In this document: positions 20,866-33,006 of the stretch, in pieces
How the letters are laid out: each line of letters opens with the position of its first letter
Position numbering within the stretch: the stretch's first letter is position 1
Assembly (NCBI GenBank): GCA_947685225.1
Contig: CANTUV010000011.1
Location: 64,902,501-64,966,500 of the forward strand
Direction of reading: 5' to 3'
Source: Garcia nutans
Taxonomy: Eukaryota > Streptophyta > Magnoliopsida > Malpighiales > Euphorbiaceae
DNA length: 64,000 bases
Program-made: the position numbers and the translations under genes
Notes under the pieces: model-generated
The model's database searches: none
Seen by the model: only the letters and a program-made list of their open reading frames with translations
What the model was told of the DNA's origin: nothing

Positions 20866-23849
20866 GGAAAAACATCGGAAAAATTACCCCTCCATTATTT
20901 ATATTAATTATAGGGAAGAAAAATATATATTTTTAAAAAACATATTTATTTTATTAAGAATTAAAATATTTTTAAAATTTTACATTAATTTTTTATAAAA
21001 ATATAAATATTTTTAATTTTTATAATATTTTTATAATAAAAATTATTTTCTTTTATAAATATTGTACTTATTAAAATGGGGCATTTATAAAACTATTTAA
21101 TAAACTAATTTAATTTTAAAATATTACATAAAAAATAAAAGTATTTATACTTTTTTTAAAAAAATTAAGTAAATTTTAAAAAATACTTCATTCTTCATTA
21201 AAATAATTTTTTAAAATGCTCTTTTCCTCACAATAATTAATATTTTTATTTTAAATTTTTATTATTTTAAATTTTATTATTAAATAAAAATATTTTAATA
21301 AAATAATAAAAATTAATATTTTAAATTATTTTTCAACATATTAAAACTATTAATTTTTTATAAAAAATTTAATTTTAATTATAAAAAATATACAAAACGT
21401 CAAATTTATTTTTAAATAAAATTTATATATTATATAAATAAATAAAATAAATAATTGCGTTATTTAGTTATTTGATAAATGTTCTGTACATATTTTATAG
21501 ATGCAGATATTTTATAAATATTATGTGTATATTATGTATTTCTTCTCTAAGTTGTGTATATTTTATGTAAAAATTATTAAATATTGTGTAAATATTGTGA
21601 GAATAAAAATTAAAAAAAATAAATTAAAAAAATATTAAAAATATTATGTAGAAATATTATAAATGTAGTTTGTATTATTGAGTGTGCATTTTGTGTATAT
21701 ATTAATTTTTTTTTGTATTTTTTAAAAATATGATATTAAAAATATTTTTAAATAAAAATAAAAATAAAAATTACAAAATTACAAAAATAGAAGAAAAAAA
21801 ACACAGCTCAAAATGTAAAATTGCAAATAATCTTAGTGTGTCCGTAATGTTGCAAATGGCAAGTTAAGGGAGGTGTACAGCGTAATTATCTCTATCAAAA
21901 TTTAGGGGCGCCTAGTTTAGATGGGTCCATCAATTTTTTTCCCCTTTTTATGGCATAGATATTCAAATTCTTTTTACAATGGGTAGTCCACAAGGCTCTA
22001 ATGATCTTTTTTATTTGGGCCACTGCCTTTTCTTTTGTGGTTGAGACTCGAGATATTCGGACGAGGAGATTACAGTTTATAGCATTATTTCTTATTTTTA
22101 AAAAAATATTTTATTTTTTTAATATATCGATTGCATGCTCAATTTATGTCTCCAAAAATAGAGTATATATTTTATAATATAATATATATATATATCAAAA
22201 AATATTTTTAAAAAGGATAGATATTTTTTGAAATTAAAAGTTGAGAAATGAGTATTTTATAAAGAGCAAAAATGAGATTTTCTAAAAATAATTTTATTTT
22301 TTAGAATATTTATGGAAAAAATCTTTATTCATATTCCTTCAATCATCATCATGTGGTATTGAAGGACTGGAGTAAGTAAATTTGAAGAGTCAAATATTTA
22401 TCTAAATAAAAATTTTAAATTATCAATGTATAAATCTAGTGACTATGAGTTATTTTATTTTCATTTAAGTTTTATTTTCGTTTGAGTTTTGGGTACAAGT
22501 TTAATTATTTTTTTGTTTCACATTTAATTAACAAAAAAAATCTCAAAAAAATCATAAAGTGCAAGAATAAAGCACTCAATTCAAGATTGGAAATGACACC
22601 TTATAATATTTTTTAAAATTTTTTATTTTTTTATCATAGTATTTAGTTATTTTATTATAAATTTATTATATACTGTGTAAAATTTATAAACTTATAATAT
22701 ACTCATTATAAATTTATTGTAAATTTAGTATAAACTAATAAAAATTTAGTATTTTAATAAATATTTTTAACTTTTGATATTTTAGCAAATAATTTATAAA
22801 TATGATAAATTTAAAATTATTTAAAATTTTTATTGTATTTTTATCAAAAACCCTTCAAGATTTTGTTGAATTGTTTTAAGCTTTCAGCCGCAGCCCAATT
22901 TGGGATGTAAAAACCACCGAGAGAAATGGCCCAATCGTTAGTGTGTTAGCAATGGAAAGGAATAAAAATTTAGTATTTTATAATTATTTTATAAATATTG
23001 ATAAATAATATATATATATGTTAAATTTAAAATTATTTTAATTATTTTTGTATTTTTTTCAAAAGTCCAAGAAATAATGGAAAAAGAAATAAAGAGGGTA
23101 AAACAAAAGGATAGAAAACATAACTTATATTTCTTTATTTATTTATTTATTTAATTAAAACATAAAAAAGTTATCAAAGTTTGTAAATTTATTCTTGTCA
23201 TTATATCCTCATTATTTTAAATTGGTAAAAGATTAATTACTATCATTTTAAATTATATCTTTTCTATTTTTTTACTTACTTTTTTTCTCTCAATTATTGG
23301 AAAAAGATTTAAAAATTAACTGGAAATTTAAATAAGTTATTGATACTTTTATTTTTTATTATTTTGCAAATGAAAGATAAATAAAATAATTTTTTTGAGT
23401 AAAAAAATAAAATTTGTTTTCTTTTTTTTTTTCTCTGCGTTTCCTTCAAAACAAGCAAAGGACAACTAATTTTACTTCCTTTTTGTTTATTTCAGCCTTA
23501 ATTTTTTTAAGTTATAACATTGAATTGAAAAAAAAAAACACTGTTTGGCGAACGTCTCATTCATAGAAATAGTATATATGAAGCGTTTTTGGTTCTTTTC
23601 TTACTCCTTTTAAAACTAATGAAGTTGTTTTTTTTTTTTCCAGTTTCAAATTAAAATAATAAACTCATAACCATGGGCAGAACTACAGTCTTGGTGCGGG
23701 GTGGTCTATTAACCCCTCTCATCGATAGTAATAATATCATATATACATATATATATATGTGAGAAAATGAAGTTTTTTAAAATTTTAAACACATATCGCC
23801 TGAGCTTTATTAATCTAGTCTATGGATAGCGATATTTAGATTAATCTAG
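20866..23849. other. AT-rich filler of the insertion, no gene recognised
   Basis: Very AT-rich. The reverse complement of 21841-21896 (GATAATTACGCTGTACACC, then CTCCCTTAACTTGCC) resembles the ends of some plant Mutator-type elements, but no matching partner end was confirmed. No coding sequence was recognised. Confidence 0.45.
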
Positions 23850-25512
23850 TCTATGTGGTCGAGGAAACTGTGTCCAAAGGTGGCCAAGTCAATCTATACT
23901 CTAAACTTACCCTTCATGATGTCTTGTTCACAGCAAACTTCAAATATAACTTAATTTCAATCCATAAACTCTCAATTTATGGAAATATAACCTTCATCTT
24001 CTACCCTTCACACTGTATTTTTTAGGACCAGCAGAGTAAGCATGTTATTGTTGTTGGGAAGGTAGTCAAAAACCTTTATGTGCCGGATAAGAACTCTTTT
24101 CAACCACATGTTATCATTTTTTTCTGTAATAATAAGGGTAGTTTTACACCTAGTAGTATTGTGTACACTGCTACTCATGATATACAAAGTTGTAATACTA
24201 CTGCAAACTCTCTATGGCATATGAGGTTAGGACATCCTTCCTCAATTTCCTTGAAACATTTACCCCTTGGTATTGAGAATAATGAAGTATGTGAAATTTG
24301 TCCCTTGGCAAAACAGACTAGATTGCAATTTCCACATAGCCTTATTAAAACAACCAAACCCTTTGAATTACTACAAATTGACATATGGGGCCCTTATAGA
24401 GTTTCTTCAAATTCTGGTGCACGATTTGTACTTACAATTATAGATGACTTTACAAGAGCAACATGGACATATCCGATGCAACATAAATCACAAATAGTGT
24501 AAATACTGAGAATATTCATGAAAATGATTCAAAATCAATTCAACACAATAGTTAAGAGTGTCAGATCAGATAATAGTGGAGAGCTCGTGGGTTTTGATTA
24601 TAGAAAATTATTTGAGGATCTTGGTATATTACATCAAAGGACATGTATCTACACACCACAATATAATGGTGTAGTAAAACGTAAACATAGACATTTAATA
24701 CAAGTTGCAAGGGCTATCATGTTCCAATCACACTTACCAACTAAGTTTTGGCGAGATGTTGTTTTGACAATAACTTGTTTGATTAATAAATTACCTTCAT
24801 CTTTGTTAGGCTGGAAAATATCTCATGAGTTACTTTTTGGTAAAGTCCCTGATTATTCTAGTTTGAGAGTGTTTGGGTCCTTGTGTTTTGCAACCAACAT
24901 TATGCCAAAGAAGATCAAGTTTGATGTAAGAGCTTATAGATGTGTATTTTTAGGATATGCACAGGGACATAAGGCATACAAATTGTATGATTTTGACAGA
25001 AATTTAGTTGTTGTTTCAAGAGATGTGGTTTTTATTGAAACAATTTTTCCTTTCTCCTCCATCGCCAAAAATACTTCAGATATTCCCATGCCATGTGTTT
25101 TTGCTGAAAATTTTGACACTGACGCTACCCATTCTCCCAACAACTTTTTAAATTCTACGCCATCACCAATATCAGTACAATCCTCTTCACTCACACCTCA
25201 ATCTCCACATCAGGCAACTATCCAAAATAATCCACCATCACAATCTCAACCTTCCACAGTCACACATATAGAAACCAGCCTAAGAAGAACTCAGAGAGTT
25301 AGAACTAAACCTAACTGGCTTCAAGATTATGTCTCTAACTGTACATACACCTCACCACACTTACCACCAGTCTTTCCCTTCCAAAAGACTCCATGTTATT
25401 CATCTGCACACATTGATTACTTAGCTAATGTTTCTAGTGTTTCTGAACCAATATTTTATAGTCAAGCAAAACAAAGTTCTGAATGGGTGCAGGCTATGAA
25501 GCAGGAGATTAA
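23850..25512 (+). pseudogene. Outer Copia protease C-terminus, integrase and start of reverse transcriptase
   Basis: Resumes with VEETVSKGGQVNLYSKL and HDVLFTANFKYNLISIHKL. Integrase follows, with HMRLGHPSSISLKHL, CEICPLAKQTRLQFPHS, DIWGPYRV, RSDNSGEL and QYNGVVKRKH. In Copia integrases the last two are DNG-x-EF and Q-NG-x-xER; here DNS and VKR indicate decay. A stop near 24502 and others split it. The last part (to 25512) enters the linker and reverse transcriptase (EPIFYSQAKQSSEWVQAM) and stops at KQEI, exactly at the Copia-3 target site ATTAA. Confidence 0.88.
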
Positions 25513-26002
25513 TGAAAGGGGGAGAAAACATGATTCCCCTAAAACCTAAAATATGCATAGATCACTAGATTATTCAAATTAAATTGCAAAGAGCTGAATT
25601 GCATACCTGACATCATCGTATGTTGATGCTGAAGACGATTTTGGGATTTGTCGCCTTTCAGGGGATACACACTTTAGGTTTAGTGGAAGCACTACTAAAG
25701 GAACGTAATATTCTCTCAAAATTATTATGTTCCCCCGGAGACCACGACCCCTTTTTTATAACTGATGATGATGATTAATTTCTATTTTGGTCCTTCAACA
25801 AAACAGAAATTCTTATCGGTCTCTACACTTATAATCCTATTACGAATAGGACACCTCAATAGTCAACAATCCTAATTTGATCAAAACTTTAATTTGACTA
25901 TCTTAATTTGACTGCAATACATATTTAATATTTGAATATATTTAGCCCACACTTATGATTAATTAGAGGATTAATTTTAACAATATAAAATTAATTCTAA
26001 CA
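25513..26002 (-). repeat. Copia-3 3' LTR
   Basis: 490 bp, canonical TG...CA ends, about 97.5% identical to 30693-31182. It is followed inward by the tract AAGTGGGAG on the minus strand. Confidence 0.93.
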
Positions 26003-26438
26003 ATCTCCCACTTGGGCTAACATATATTAAATATAAATGTATATACCTTAATGAGCTCATAAAAGCAGTCATACTGAAGGTGCCTCAAACAATCTCATCC
26101 ATTGATTATATCGATAAAGGACTGAAGGGTCAGTCGCCACATTCATCGTGACTCAAACCACCATCAATCACATTACCAATACTCTCAAATGACATAGATC
26201 AATAATAGGAGTGTAGCATGGAAACTACATGTAATGTGATCTAATCATGTCTGTTTCCAACTGGTTAATCTTAAGTGAGATCAAACATAAATATAATACA
26301 GAGTGTAAAATACATAATAAAATGAAAGAAAAACTCATTTTTCTGCAGAAACTGAATGTACTTTATAAAATATATCCAATGTCAAAGAGAGCATACATAA
26401 AACTTAATGCAAACTTAATGAACAAACTCCCACTGAAA

Positions 26439-29400
26439 CTAAATAGTCTCAAATAATGTGACACCCATATGAGCAGTGTGCTCATGAAAAACTTTCGGTA
26501 TCACAGCCTTAGTGAGCGGATCCGTAATCATGGAGTTCGTTTCAATATGCTCTATGGATATCTGTCCACTCTGTACTCTCTCCCTCACAGCCAGAAACTT
26601 TATCCCAATGTGTCTCGATAGAGAAGAGCTTCTGTTGTTATTGGAGAATAAAACTGCTGAGTTATTATCACAGTATAACTTTAATGGCCTTTCAATACAA
26701 TTCACAATGCGCAACCCTGTGATAAAGTTCCTCAGCCAGATTGCCTGATTGGATGCCTCATAGCTTGCTACAAATTCCGCTTCCATGCTGGAGGTAGCTA
26801 CTAGAGTTTGTTTCACACTCTTTCAAGAAATAGCACCACCAGCCAAGAGATATATGTAGCCTGAAGTGGATTTCCGACTGTCTTGGTATCCCGCAAAATC
26901 AGAATCAGTATTCCCAATGATCTCAAGCTGATCTGATCGCCTGTACGTGAGCATATGTTCCTTTGTTCTCTGAAGATATCTCAAGACTCTTTTGGTTGCT
27001 TTCCAATGATCCATTCCTAGATTGCTGAGATATCGCCCTAACATGCCAACTATGAATGAAATATCTGGACGAGTGCAAACTTGAGCACACATCAGACTCC
27101 CAACTGCTGACGCATAAGGAATCTTCTGTATCTACTGAATCTCAAGTTCACCCTTTGGACACTAATCAAGACTGAATTTATCTCCTTTAGCAACTGGGGT
27201 ATCAATTGGTCTACTGTTGTGCATACTAAATCTCTTGAGCACTTTCTCAATATAACTCTTTTGTGATAATCCAAGAATACCTCGAGTACGGTCTCGATGT
27301 ATTTGAATCCCTAATACAAAAGAAGTTTTACCTAAATCTTTCATCTCAAAGTGTTTTGAGAGAAAGACTTTGGTCTCGTGCAGCAAGTCCTTACAGTTAG
27401 TAGCAAGCAATATGTCATCCACATATAAGACCAAAATGATAAACCTACTCCCACTGAACTTGTGATACACATAATCTTCCACAGCATTTGTCTCAAAACT
27501 GAAAAAAACAACTACTTCATGAAACTTGAAGTACCACTGACGAGAAGCCTGCTTGAGTCCATAAATGAATTTCTTTAATCTGCATACCAGTCGCTTTGGG
27601 TCTCCAGACACAAAATTTTTTGGTTGCACCATATAGATGGTTTCATCAATGTCCCCATTGAGAAACGCAGTTTTCACATCCATTTGATGAAGCTCAAGAT
27701 CAAAATGAGCAACTAGAGCCATGATTGTCCTAAAAGAGTCCTTCGATGAAATCGGAGAGAATGTCTCTTTATAGTCAATCCCTTCCTTCTGAGTGAAGCC
27801 CTTAGCTACAAGATGTCCCTTATATCTTTCCACATTACCTTTAGAATCCCTTTTGGTTTTAAATATCCATTTGCAACCAATGGGTTTCTTTCCTTCAGGT
27901 AATGGAACAAGATCCCAAACTTGATTGTCTTGCATTGACTTAAATTCTTCACTCATTGCCTCAATCCACTTCTGAGAGTTGGAATCCTGCATGACATGAT
28001 GAAAGCTGATAGGATCATCTTCCACCATGTCTACAGTGTCCTCATATTCCTGAAGATGTACTACATAGTCATCCAGAATAGCATTTCTTCTCTCTCTAGT
28101 GGACCTTCTTAAAGGCATAGGTTCTGGCTCAAATTCTTGAGGTTGTTGAGCTTGTACTTGAGGAAGAATAACTTCTTCATCCTGATGGGGAAGTTGATCA
28201 ACATTGTCTTGTATTGGATCCGGAATTGCTTCTGGGATATTAACATTTCTAGGAACCTGAACAATCCCAGGAGCAAAGATAGGAATCGACACTAAGTGTT
28301 CCTGACTCGATCCCTCCTCAAAGACAATGGTTCTAACCTTATTTCTCCCCCCCAAACTCAACATCCTCAAAGAATGTTGCAATTCCCGTCTTAAAAATAG
28401 ATCTGGAAGTAAGATTATAGAACTTAAAACCCCAAGATCGCTCAGAATAACCAACAAAGTAGCTACTAACAGTTTTGGAGTCCAATTTTGTTTTATTAGG
28501 CCTATAAGGCCTAGCCTCAGCAGGACATCCCCAAACATGAAGGTGCTTTAGACTGGGCTTGCATCCAGTCTAAAGCTCATAAGGTGTTTTTGTAGCAGCT
28601 TTAGTTGGTACTCTGTTAAGAAGATAGACTGCTGTCTTTAATGTTTCTCCCCACAGAGACTCAGGTAAAGAAGAATGACTAATCATACTTCTAACCATAT
28701 CCATAAGAGTCTTGTTACGTCTCTCAGATACACCATTCATGCTGGGTGTACCAGGCATGGTGTATTGAGGGACTATACCACAGTCCCGTAGGAAAATAGC
28801 AAATGGTCCTGGACGTTGTTCACCTGAATTGTCATATCTACCGTAGTACTCACCACCACGGTCAGATCTAACGCATTTAATCTTCTTTCCGAGTTGGTTT
28901 TCAACTTCAGCCTTATAAGATTTGAAAACGTCCAGAGACTCTGATTTCTCATGAATGAGATATAGGTACCCGTAACTTGAGTAATCGTCTATGAATAATA
29001 TGAAGTATCTTTGGTCATTCCTTGTTGCTGTAGAAAATGGACCACAGATGTCCGTATGTATCAATTCTAAGACGTTTGATGATCTGTTGGCACCTAGTCT
29101 CTTTTGTTTAGTCTGTTTGCCTTTAATACACTCAACACATGAGTCCAAATCTGTGTAATCAAGTGTGTTTAGGATACCATCTGACACAAGACGTTCTATT
29201 CTAGATTTGGATATGTGACCCAAACGTCTGTGCCAAAGTTCAGCTGAATTATCTATATTTCGTTTCTTTTTGGTACCTATAGTACTTACTTGCAGGGTCT
29301 CATTATAAGAGGCATCGATATCTAACATATATAGATTATGAAGTGCATACATGAAACCAGTACCTAAAATTTTTGAATCCATAGATAAAGTAACTTTATT

Positions 29401-29907
29401 GTTTCCAAATGAACAAGTAAAACCAGATTTGTCCAAATGGGAAACAGAAATTAAATTCCGCCTAAAAGACGGAATAACAAAAGTATCTACTAGATCCAAA
29501 AAATTTCCAATTCTTAAACGCAATCTAAAATGTCATATCGCCTCTACTTCTACCGGTTCGCCAGTTCCCATATAAACGTATCTTTCACCGTCAATTGGCT
29601 TTCGGTAACTTAGGCAACCCTGCATTGAAACACTTATGTGACTAGTAGCACCAGAATCTATCCATCAAGTGTTTCTAGGTACCGAAGTTAAATTAACTTC
29701 AGAACATACTAAAACCAAATATTTTCCCTTATCAGCAGTCTTATTATCACTATTTTCATTCATAGGGACAAAGTTGGGATTACACGGCATGCTAGCTGAA
29801 TTCAGAGAAAATAAATAATAAATAAATGACATATGCTCACAATCCACAAAAAATTGAAACAAATCACAGAAGTAGAGTTCAAATATTGGAAACAAGATAC
29901 CAGACAC
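26439..29907 (-). pseudogene. Copia-3 pol remnant
   Basis: From the 5' side: protease (TGA stop, then WIDSGATSHIS near 29650-29690); integrase (29523-28570) with LWHRRLGHISKSRIERL, CVECIKGKQTKQKR, DICGPFST, RSDRGGEYYG and MNGVSERRNKTL; a TAG where PYELW is expected near 28571; a frameshift in a C run near 28350; reverse transcriptase (to 27162) with IGCKWIFKTKRDSKGN, ETFSPISSKDSF and an intact YVDD box; then stops near 27140-27160; RNase H with NTDSDFAGYQDSRKSTSG and a stop at 26823; and the C-terminal end ITDPLTKAVIPK, stopping at 26439. The style (SSKDSF, IMALVAHFDLELHQMDVK) differs from Copia-1 and Copia-2, so this is a third family. Confidence 0.9.
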
Positions 29908-29909
29908 AA

Positions 29910-30692
29910 CATTAATATTCTCATCTTTGGACCTAAAATATTAACTGTAATTGGTATCTCAACGCAGTAATCAAATATTGACAATTCAGTCCTGTCAAAT
30001 AATAAACCTTCCTTTGGGCCGATTTATTATCCACATGGATGAACACATAATAATTATCACATATTTATTACAGCAATGTATTCTCAATTCAGCCAGATAG
30101 CAATCTTCCTTTGGGCCGGTTTACTACCCGCAATGAATTTTAATACACCTGTCTAATATCCCAAATAAATTAATTTACACAATAGAGGTCACTTTGGTAA
30201 CTTTTTGCTTCAATTAATTTATTATTAAAAATATTAGACACAATCAGGACTAAAATACCAAAATTTAAACTCAATAAAATTCTCACATTATAATAAATTG
30301 ATTGCAATATTTATATGAATTAAATTTAAACTCAATAAGATAATTAAAATCAAATATTGCAATAAAAAATAAACTTTAATTAATTAAATTTTTTTAATCT
30401 CTAATTAATTAATTTACATAATTAATCAACCAAAAATTAATTAATTCCAGAAAAAATTACAAACACAAATTCAAGTCCAGAAATTTGATTTTTCCATAAT
30501 CAATTAAATAATCACAGTAATTTAATCCAAAAATAAATCAAACCAAAATTGATTTCAGATTACTAAAATCGATTCCAAATTAATTCTAAAAAATTACAAT
30601 CACCGAATTAATTTTCTAGAATCAAAACAATAATCAATACCGCAATTTAATTGGAAAAATCTAGCAACCTAGAACAGGGCTCTGATACCAAT
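29910..30692 (-). other. Copia-3 leader region lacking gag
   Basis: About 780 bp between the primer site and protease. It is AT-rich with no gag-like frame. The motif CTTCCTTTGGGCCG followed by TTTA occurs twice on the plus strand (near 30008 and 30108), so an imperfect repeat of about 100 bp is present. Either gag was deleted or this family member never carried it. Confidence 0.6.
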
Positions 30693-31182
30693 TAAAAGGG
30701 GGAGAAAACCTGATTCCCCTAAAACCTAAAATATGCATAGATCACTAGATTATTCAAATTAAATTGCAAAGAGCTGAATTGCATACCTGACATCATCGTA
30801 TGTTGATGCTGAAAACGATTTTGGGGTTTGTCGCCTTCCAGGGGATACACACTTTAGGTTTAGCGGAAGCACTACTAAAGGAACGTAATGTTCTCTCAAA
30901 ATTGTTATGTTCCCCCGGAGACCACGACCCCTTATTTATAACTGATGATGATGATTAATTTCTATTTTGGTCCTTCAACAAAATAGAAATTCTTATCGGT
31001 CTCTACACTTATAATCCTATTACGAATAGGACACCTCAATAGTCAACAATCCTAATTTGATCAAAACTTTAATTTGACTATTTTAATTTGACTGCAATAC
31101 ATATTTAATATTTGAATATATTTAGCCCACACTTATGATTAATTAGAGAATTAATTTTAACAATATAAAATTAATTCTAACA
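30693..31182 (-). repeat. Copia-3 5' LTR
   Basis: 490 bp partner of 25513-26002. Its inner terminus is TA on the plus strand (TAAAAGGGGG) where the other copy has TGAAAGGGGG. It is preceded by the primer site CTCTGATACCA plus two bases. Confidence 0.93.
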
Positions 31183-31187
31183 ATTAA

Positions 31188-32660
31188 AGCTTTAGAAACT
31201 AATCAGACTTGGGATATAGTGGATTTACCAGCAGGAAGGCAGCCAATTGGATGTTGATGGGTTTATAAAGTCAAACTTTACCCTGATGGAAGTGTGGAAC
31301 GCTACAAAGCTCGACTAGTAGCTAAGGGCTATAATAAAAAAGAGGGAATTGATTATGTGGAGAGTTTTTCTCCTGTTGCCAAGACAGTAACAATAAGAAT
31401 TTTGTTGGCTCTTACTGCTTTTAGAAGCTGGACCTTGCATCAACTTGATGTGAATAATGCTTTTCTTCATGGGAGTTTAAGTGAAGAGATTTACATGATT
31501 CCACCTGAAGGTTATGATGTTGCTAAGAAAGGGAAGGTTTTCAAGCTCAAAAAGTCACTATATGGTCTGAAGCAAAGCCTCAAGGCAATGGAATCTTGAA
31601 TTATCTCATAAGTTGCAAGTGTTTGGTTTAAAACAAAGCTCACATGATAGCTGCTTGTTTGTGAAATCAGCAGGTACTTCTTTGGTTATTCTCTTAGCCT
31701 AGGTTGATGATGTCTTGGTTACTACTAATTCTATTCAGAAGATTCAGCAAGTCAAAGATTGTCTTCATAGAGAATTTACAATCAAGGATATTGGTTCAGC
31801 AAAGTACTTCTTGGGTTTAGAAATTGCAAGATCAAAAAAAGGAACTTTTGTTAGTCAAAGAAAATATGCTTTAGACTTAATTCAAACAACCAGTTTGCTT
31901 GGTGCTAAACTTGCCCCCACGCGATGTTGACAACCACAAAGTTAATTGCAGATGATGGTCCCAAGCTTCCTAATCCAGATGAATATAGAAGGCTCATTGG
32001 GCGTTTGTTATATCTCAATTTTACAAGACCTGACATCAGTCATGCCACTCAACAACTCAGTCAATCTGTTCAATCTCTATGTGTTTCTCATTGGCATGCA
32101 GCATTACATATCCTTAAGTACTTAAAGGGGTCGCCTTCAAAAGGGATTTATTTTCCTTCAGAAAATTCTCTAAAGCTTGAAGGATTCTGTGATGCTGATT
32201 GGGCGTCCTGCAAAGATATTAGGCGTTCTTTAACAAGGTATTGCATATATCTTGGTAATTCTTTAATCTCATGGAAAACTAAAAAGCAAACTATAGTCTC
32301 TAAGTCCTTAGCAGAAGCTGAATACAGAAGTTTAGCTACTGTCACTTGTGAACTTCAGTGGATTGCATATATTCTTGCAGATTTGCGTATCCTAGTACAA
32401 TTCCCAATTAAAATATGATGTGATAACCAAGCTGCAATTCATGTCACAGCAAATCTTGTTTTCATGAGAGGACCAAGTATTTAGAGATTGATTGTCACTT
32501 AACGAGAGACAAGTATAAAGAAGGTTTCATTCAACCTACTCATATTGCCTCTGCCTAACAGCCAGTTGACTTATTTACAAAAACCCTCTCAACACCTCAA
32601 TTTCACACGCTATTGTCCAAGTTGGGTCTGTTTGATCCTCACAAGCCTCCAACTTGATTA
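31188..32660 (+). pseudogene. Outer Copia reverse transcriptase and RNase H
   Basis: Continues after Copia-3 with IKALETNQTWDIVDLPAG, a TGA where W is expected (IGC-stop-WVYKVK), then VERYKARLVAKGYNKKEG, SFSPVAKTVTIRILLAL, LHQLDVNNAFLHGSL and SLYGLKQ. A frameshift follows near 31590. The catalytic box reads stop-VDD near 31700 (TAG replacing Tyr). Then KDIGSAKYFLGLEIARS, YRRLIGRLLYLNFTRPDIS and RNase H with FCDADWASCKDIRRSLT and AEAEYRS. The protein ends near 32656, before the G-rich tract. Confidence 0.9.
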
Positions 32661-32664
32661 GGGA

Positions 32665-32691
32665 GGGGGGGGGGGGGGGGGGGGGGGGGGG
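32665..32691 (+). repeat. G27 homopolymer at the polypurine tract of the outer Copia
   Basis: 27 consecutive G after GGGA at the place where the polypurine tract and first bases of the 3' LTR should be. About 12 bp of LTR start present in the 5' copy (TGAAGAGTAAGC) have no counterpart here and seem replaced by the run. Confidence 0.9.
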
Positions 32692-33001
32692 AGGCTATAT
32701 ATGTCAACTGGTGCTGCATGGTAAGATTACTGTTCACTATTGCAGGAAAACATAGCCTGGAGATTTCTAGAAGTTTGACAACGAATGAGCTGAATTAAGT
32801 TATTTAGTCTGTTAGACAACTGTAACAAACTTAGTTAGAGCACGTGAAGTTAGTTTTTAATTATTTTATGTATAAATTATAAAATCTTTAGCTTCTAGAT
32901 GATTTTTTATATTGATTTTTACAGAATAATTCATTTTGTAATATTCATATCTCATTGCTCACTTTATTCTTCCGTGCTTTACAAATTTTTTGCTTTCTTC
33001 A
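32684..33001 (+). repeat. Outer Copia 3' LTR
   Basis: Recognisable from 32696 (TATATATGTCAACTGG) to TTCTTCA at 33001, then ATCAA target duplication. It matches the 5' LTR with about 12% differences and has an extra 13 bp near 32770. Its first bases lie under the G run. Confidence 0.8.
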
Positions 33002-33006
33002 ATCAA

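Larger units (their letters stand above)
20038..23849. mobile_element. 3.8-kb insertion of uncertain class carrying a legumain gene fragment
   Basis: The outer Copia protease/integrase frame is interrupted here and resumes at about 23850. TCTATGTG occurs directly at both borders (20030-20037 and 23850-23857), which looks like an 8-bp target duplication. That size is typical of hAT elements, but I see no hAT-type ends: the borders (CACTAGAGGATCTAGAG inside left; reverse complement CTAGATTAATCTA inside right) are only loosely similar. A direct repeat ATTAATCTAGTCTATG lies at 23809-23824 and 23840-23855. The content is a two-exon vacuolar processing enzyme fragment near the left, then about 3 kb of AT-rich DNA without recognised genes. 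It could be a non-autonomous DNA transposon, several insertions, or repair filler. Confidence 0.55.
25513..31182 (-). mobile_element. Copia-3: degenerate Copia element without gag, nested in the outer Copia
   Basis: 5670 bp on the minus strand, LTRs 25513-26002 and 30693-31182 (490 bp each, about 12 differences). ATTAA flanks both sides (25508-25512 and 31183-31187). Removing the element and one ATTAA rejoins the outer reading frame as EIKALETNQTWDIV. Inside the 5' LTR is AT followed by TGGTATCAGAGC (primer site); before the 3' LTR is AAGTGGGAGAT (polypurine tract). The LTR at the left has TG...CA ends; the right one has TA at the inner edge by a point change. Pol is broken at many places and no gag is recognisable between the primer site and protease. 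Confidence 0.94.
13625..33001 (+). mobile_element. Outer Copia retrotransposon, old, split by three nested insertions
   Basis: A plus-strand Copia whose own sequence is about 5.3 kb but which now spans 19.4 kb. ATCAA flanks both ends (13620-13624 and 33002-33006). The LTRs (13625-13929 and about 32684-33001) match over about 290 bp with roughly 34 differences plus a 13-bp indel, so this is the oldest element of the complex. After the 5' LTR comes TAGTATCAAAGC, a degenerate Met-tRNA primer site. Gag, protease, integrase, reverse transcriptase and RNase H occur in the right order in four pieces. The gag is similar to that of Copia-1 (shared LGFIDG, ADSMV and REIAS segments), so the two are related families. 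Confidence 0.93.

Noticed and set aside
20038..23849. Firm hAT transposon call from the 8-bp duplication
   Set aside because: The ends lack recognisable hAT inverted repeats and no hAT transposase was seen, so the class is left open.
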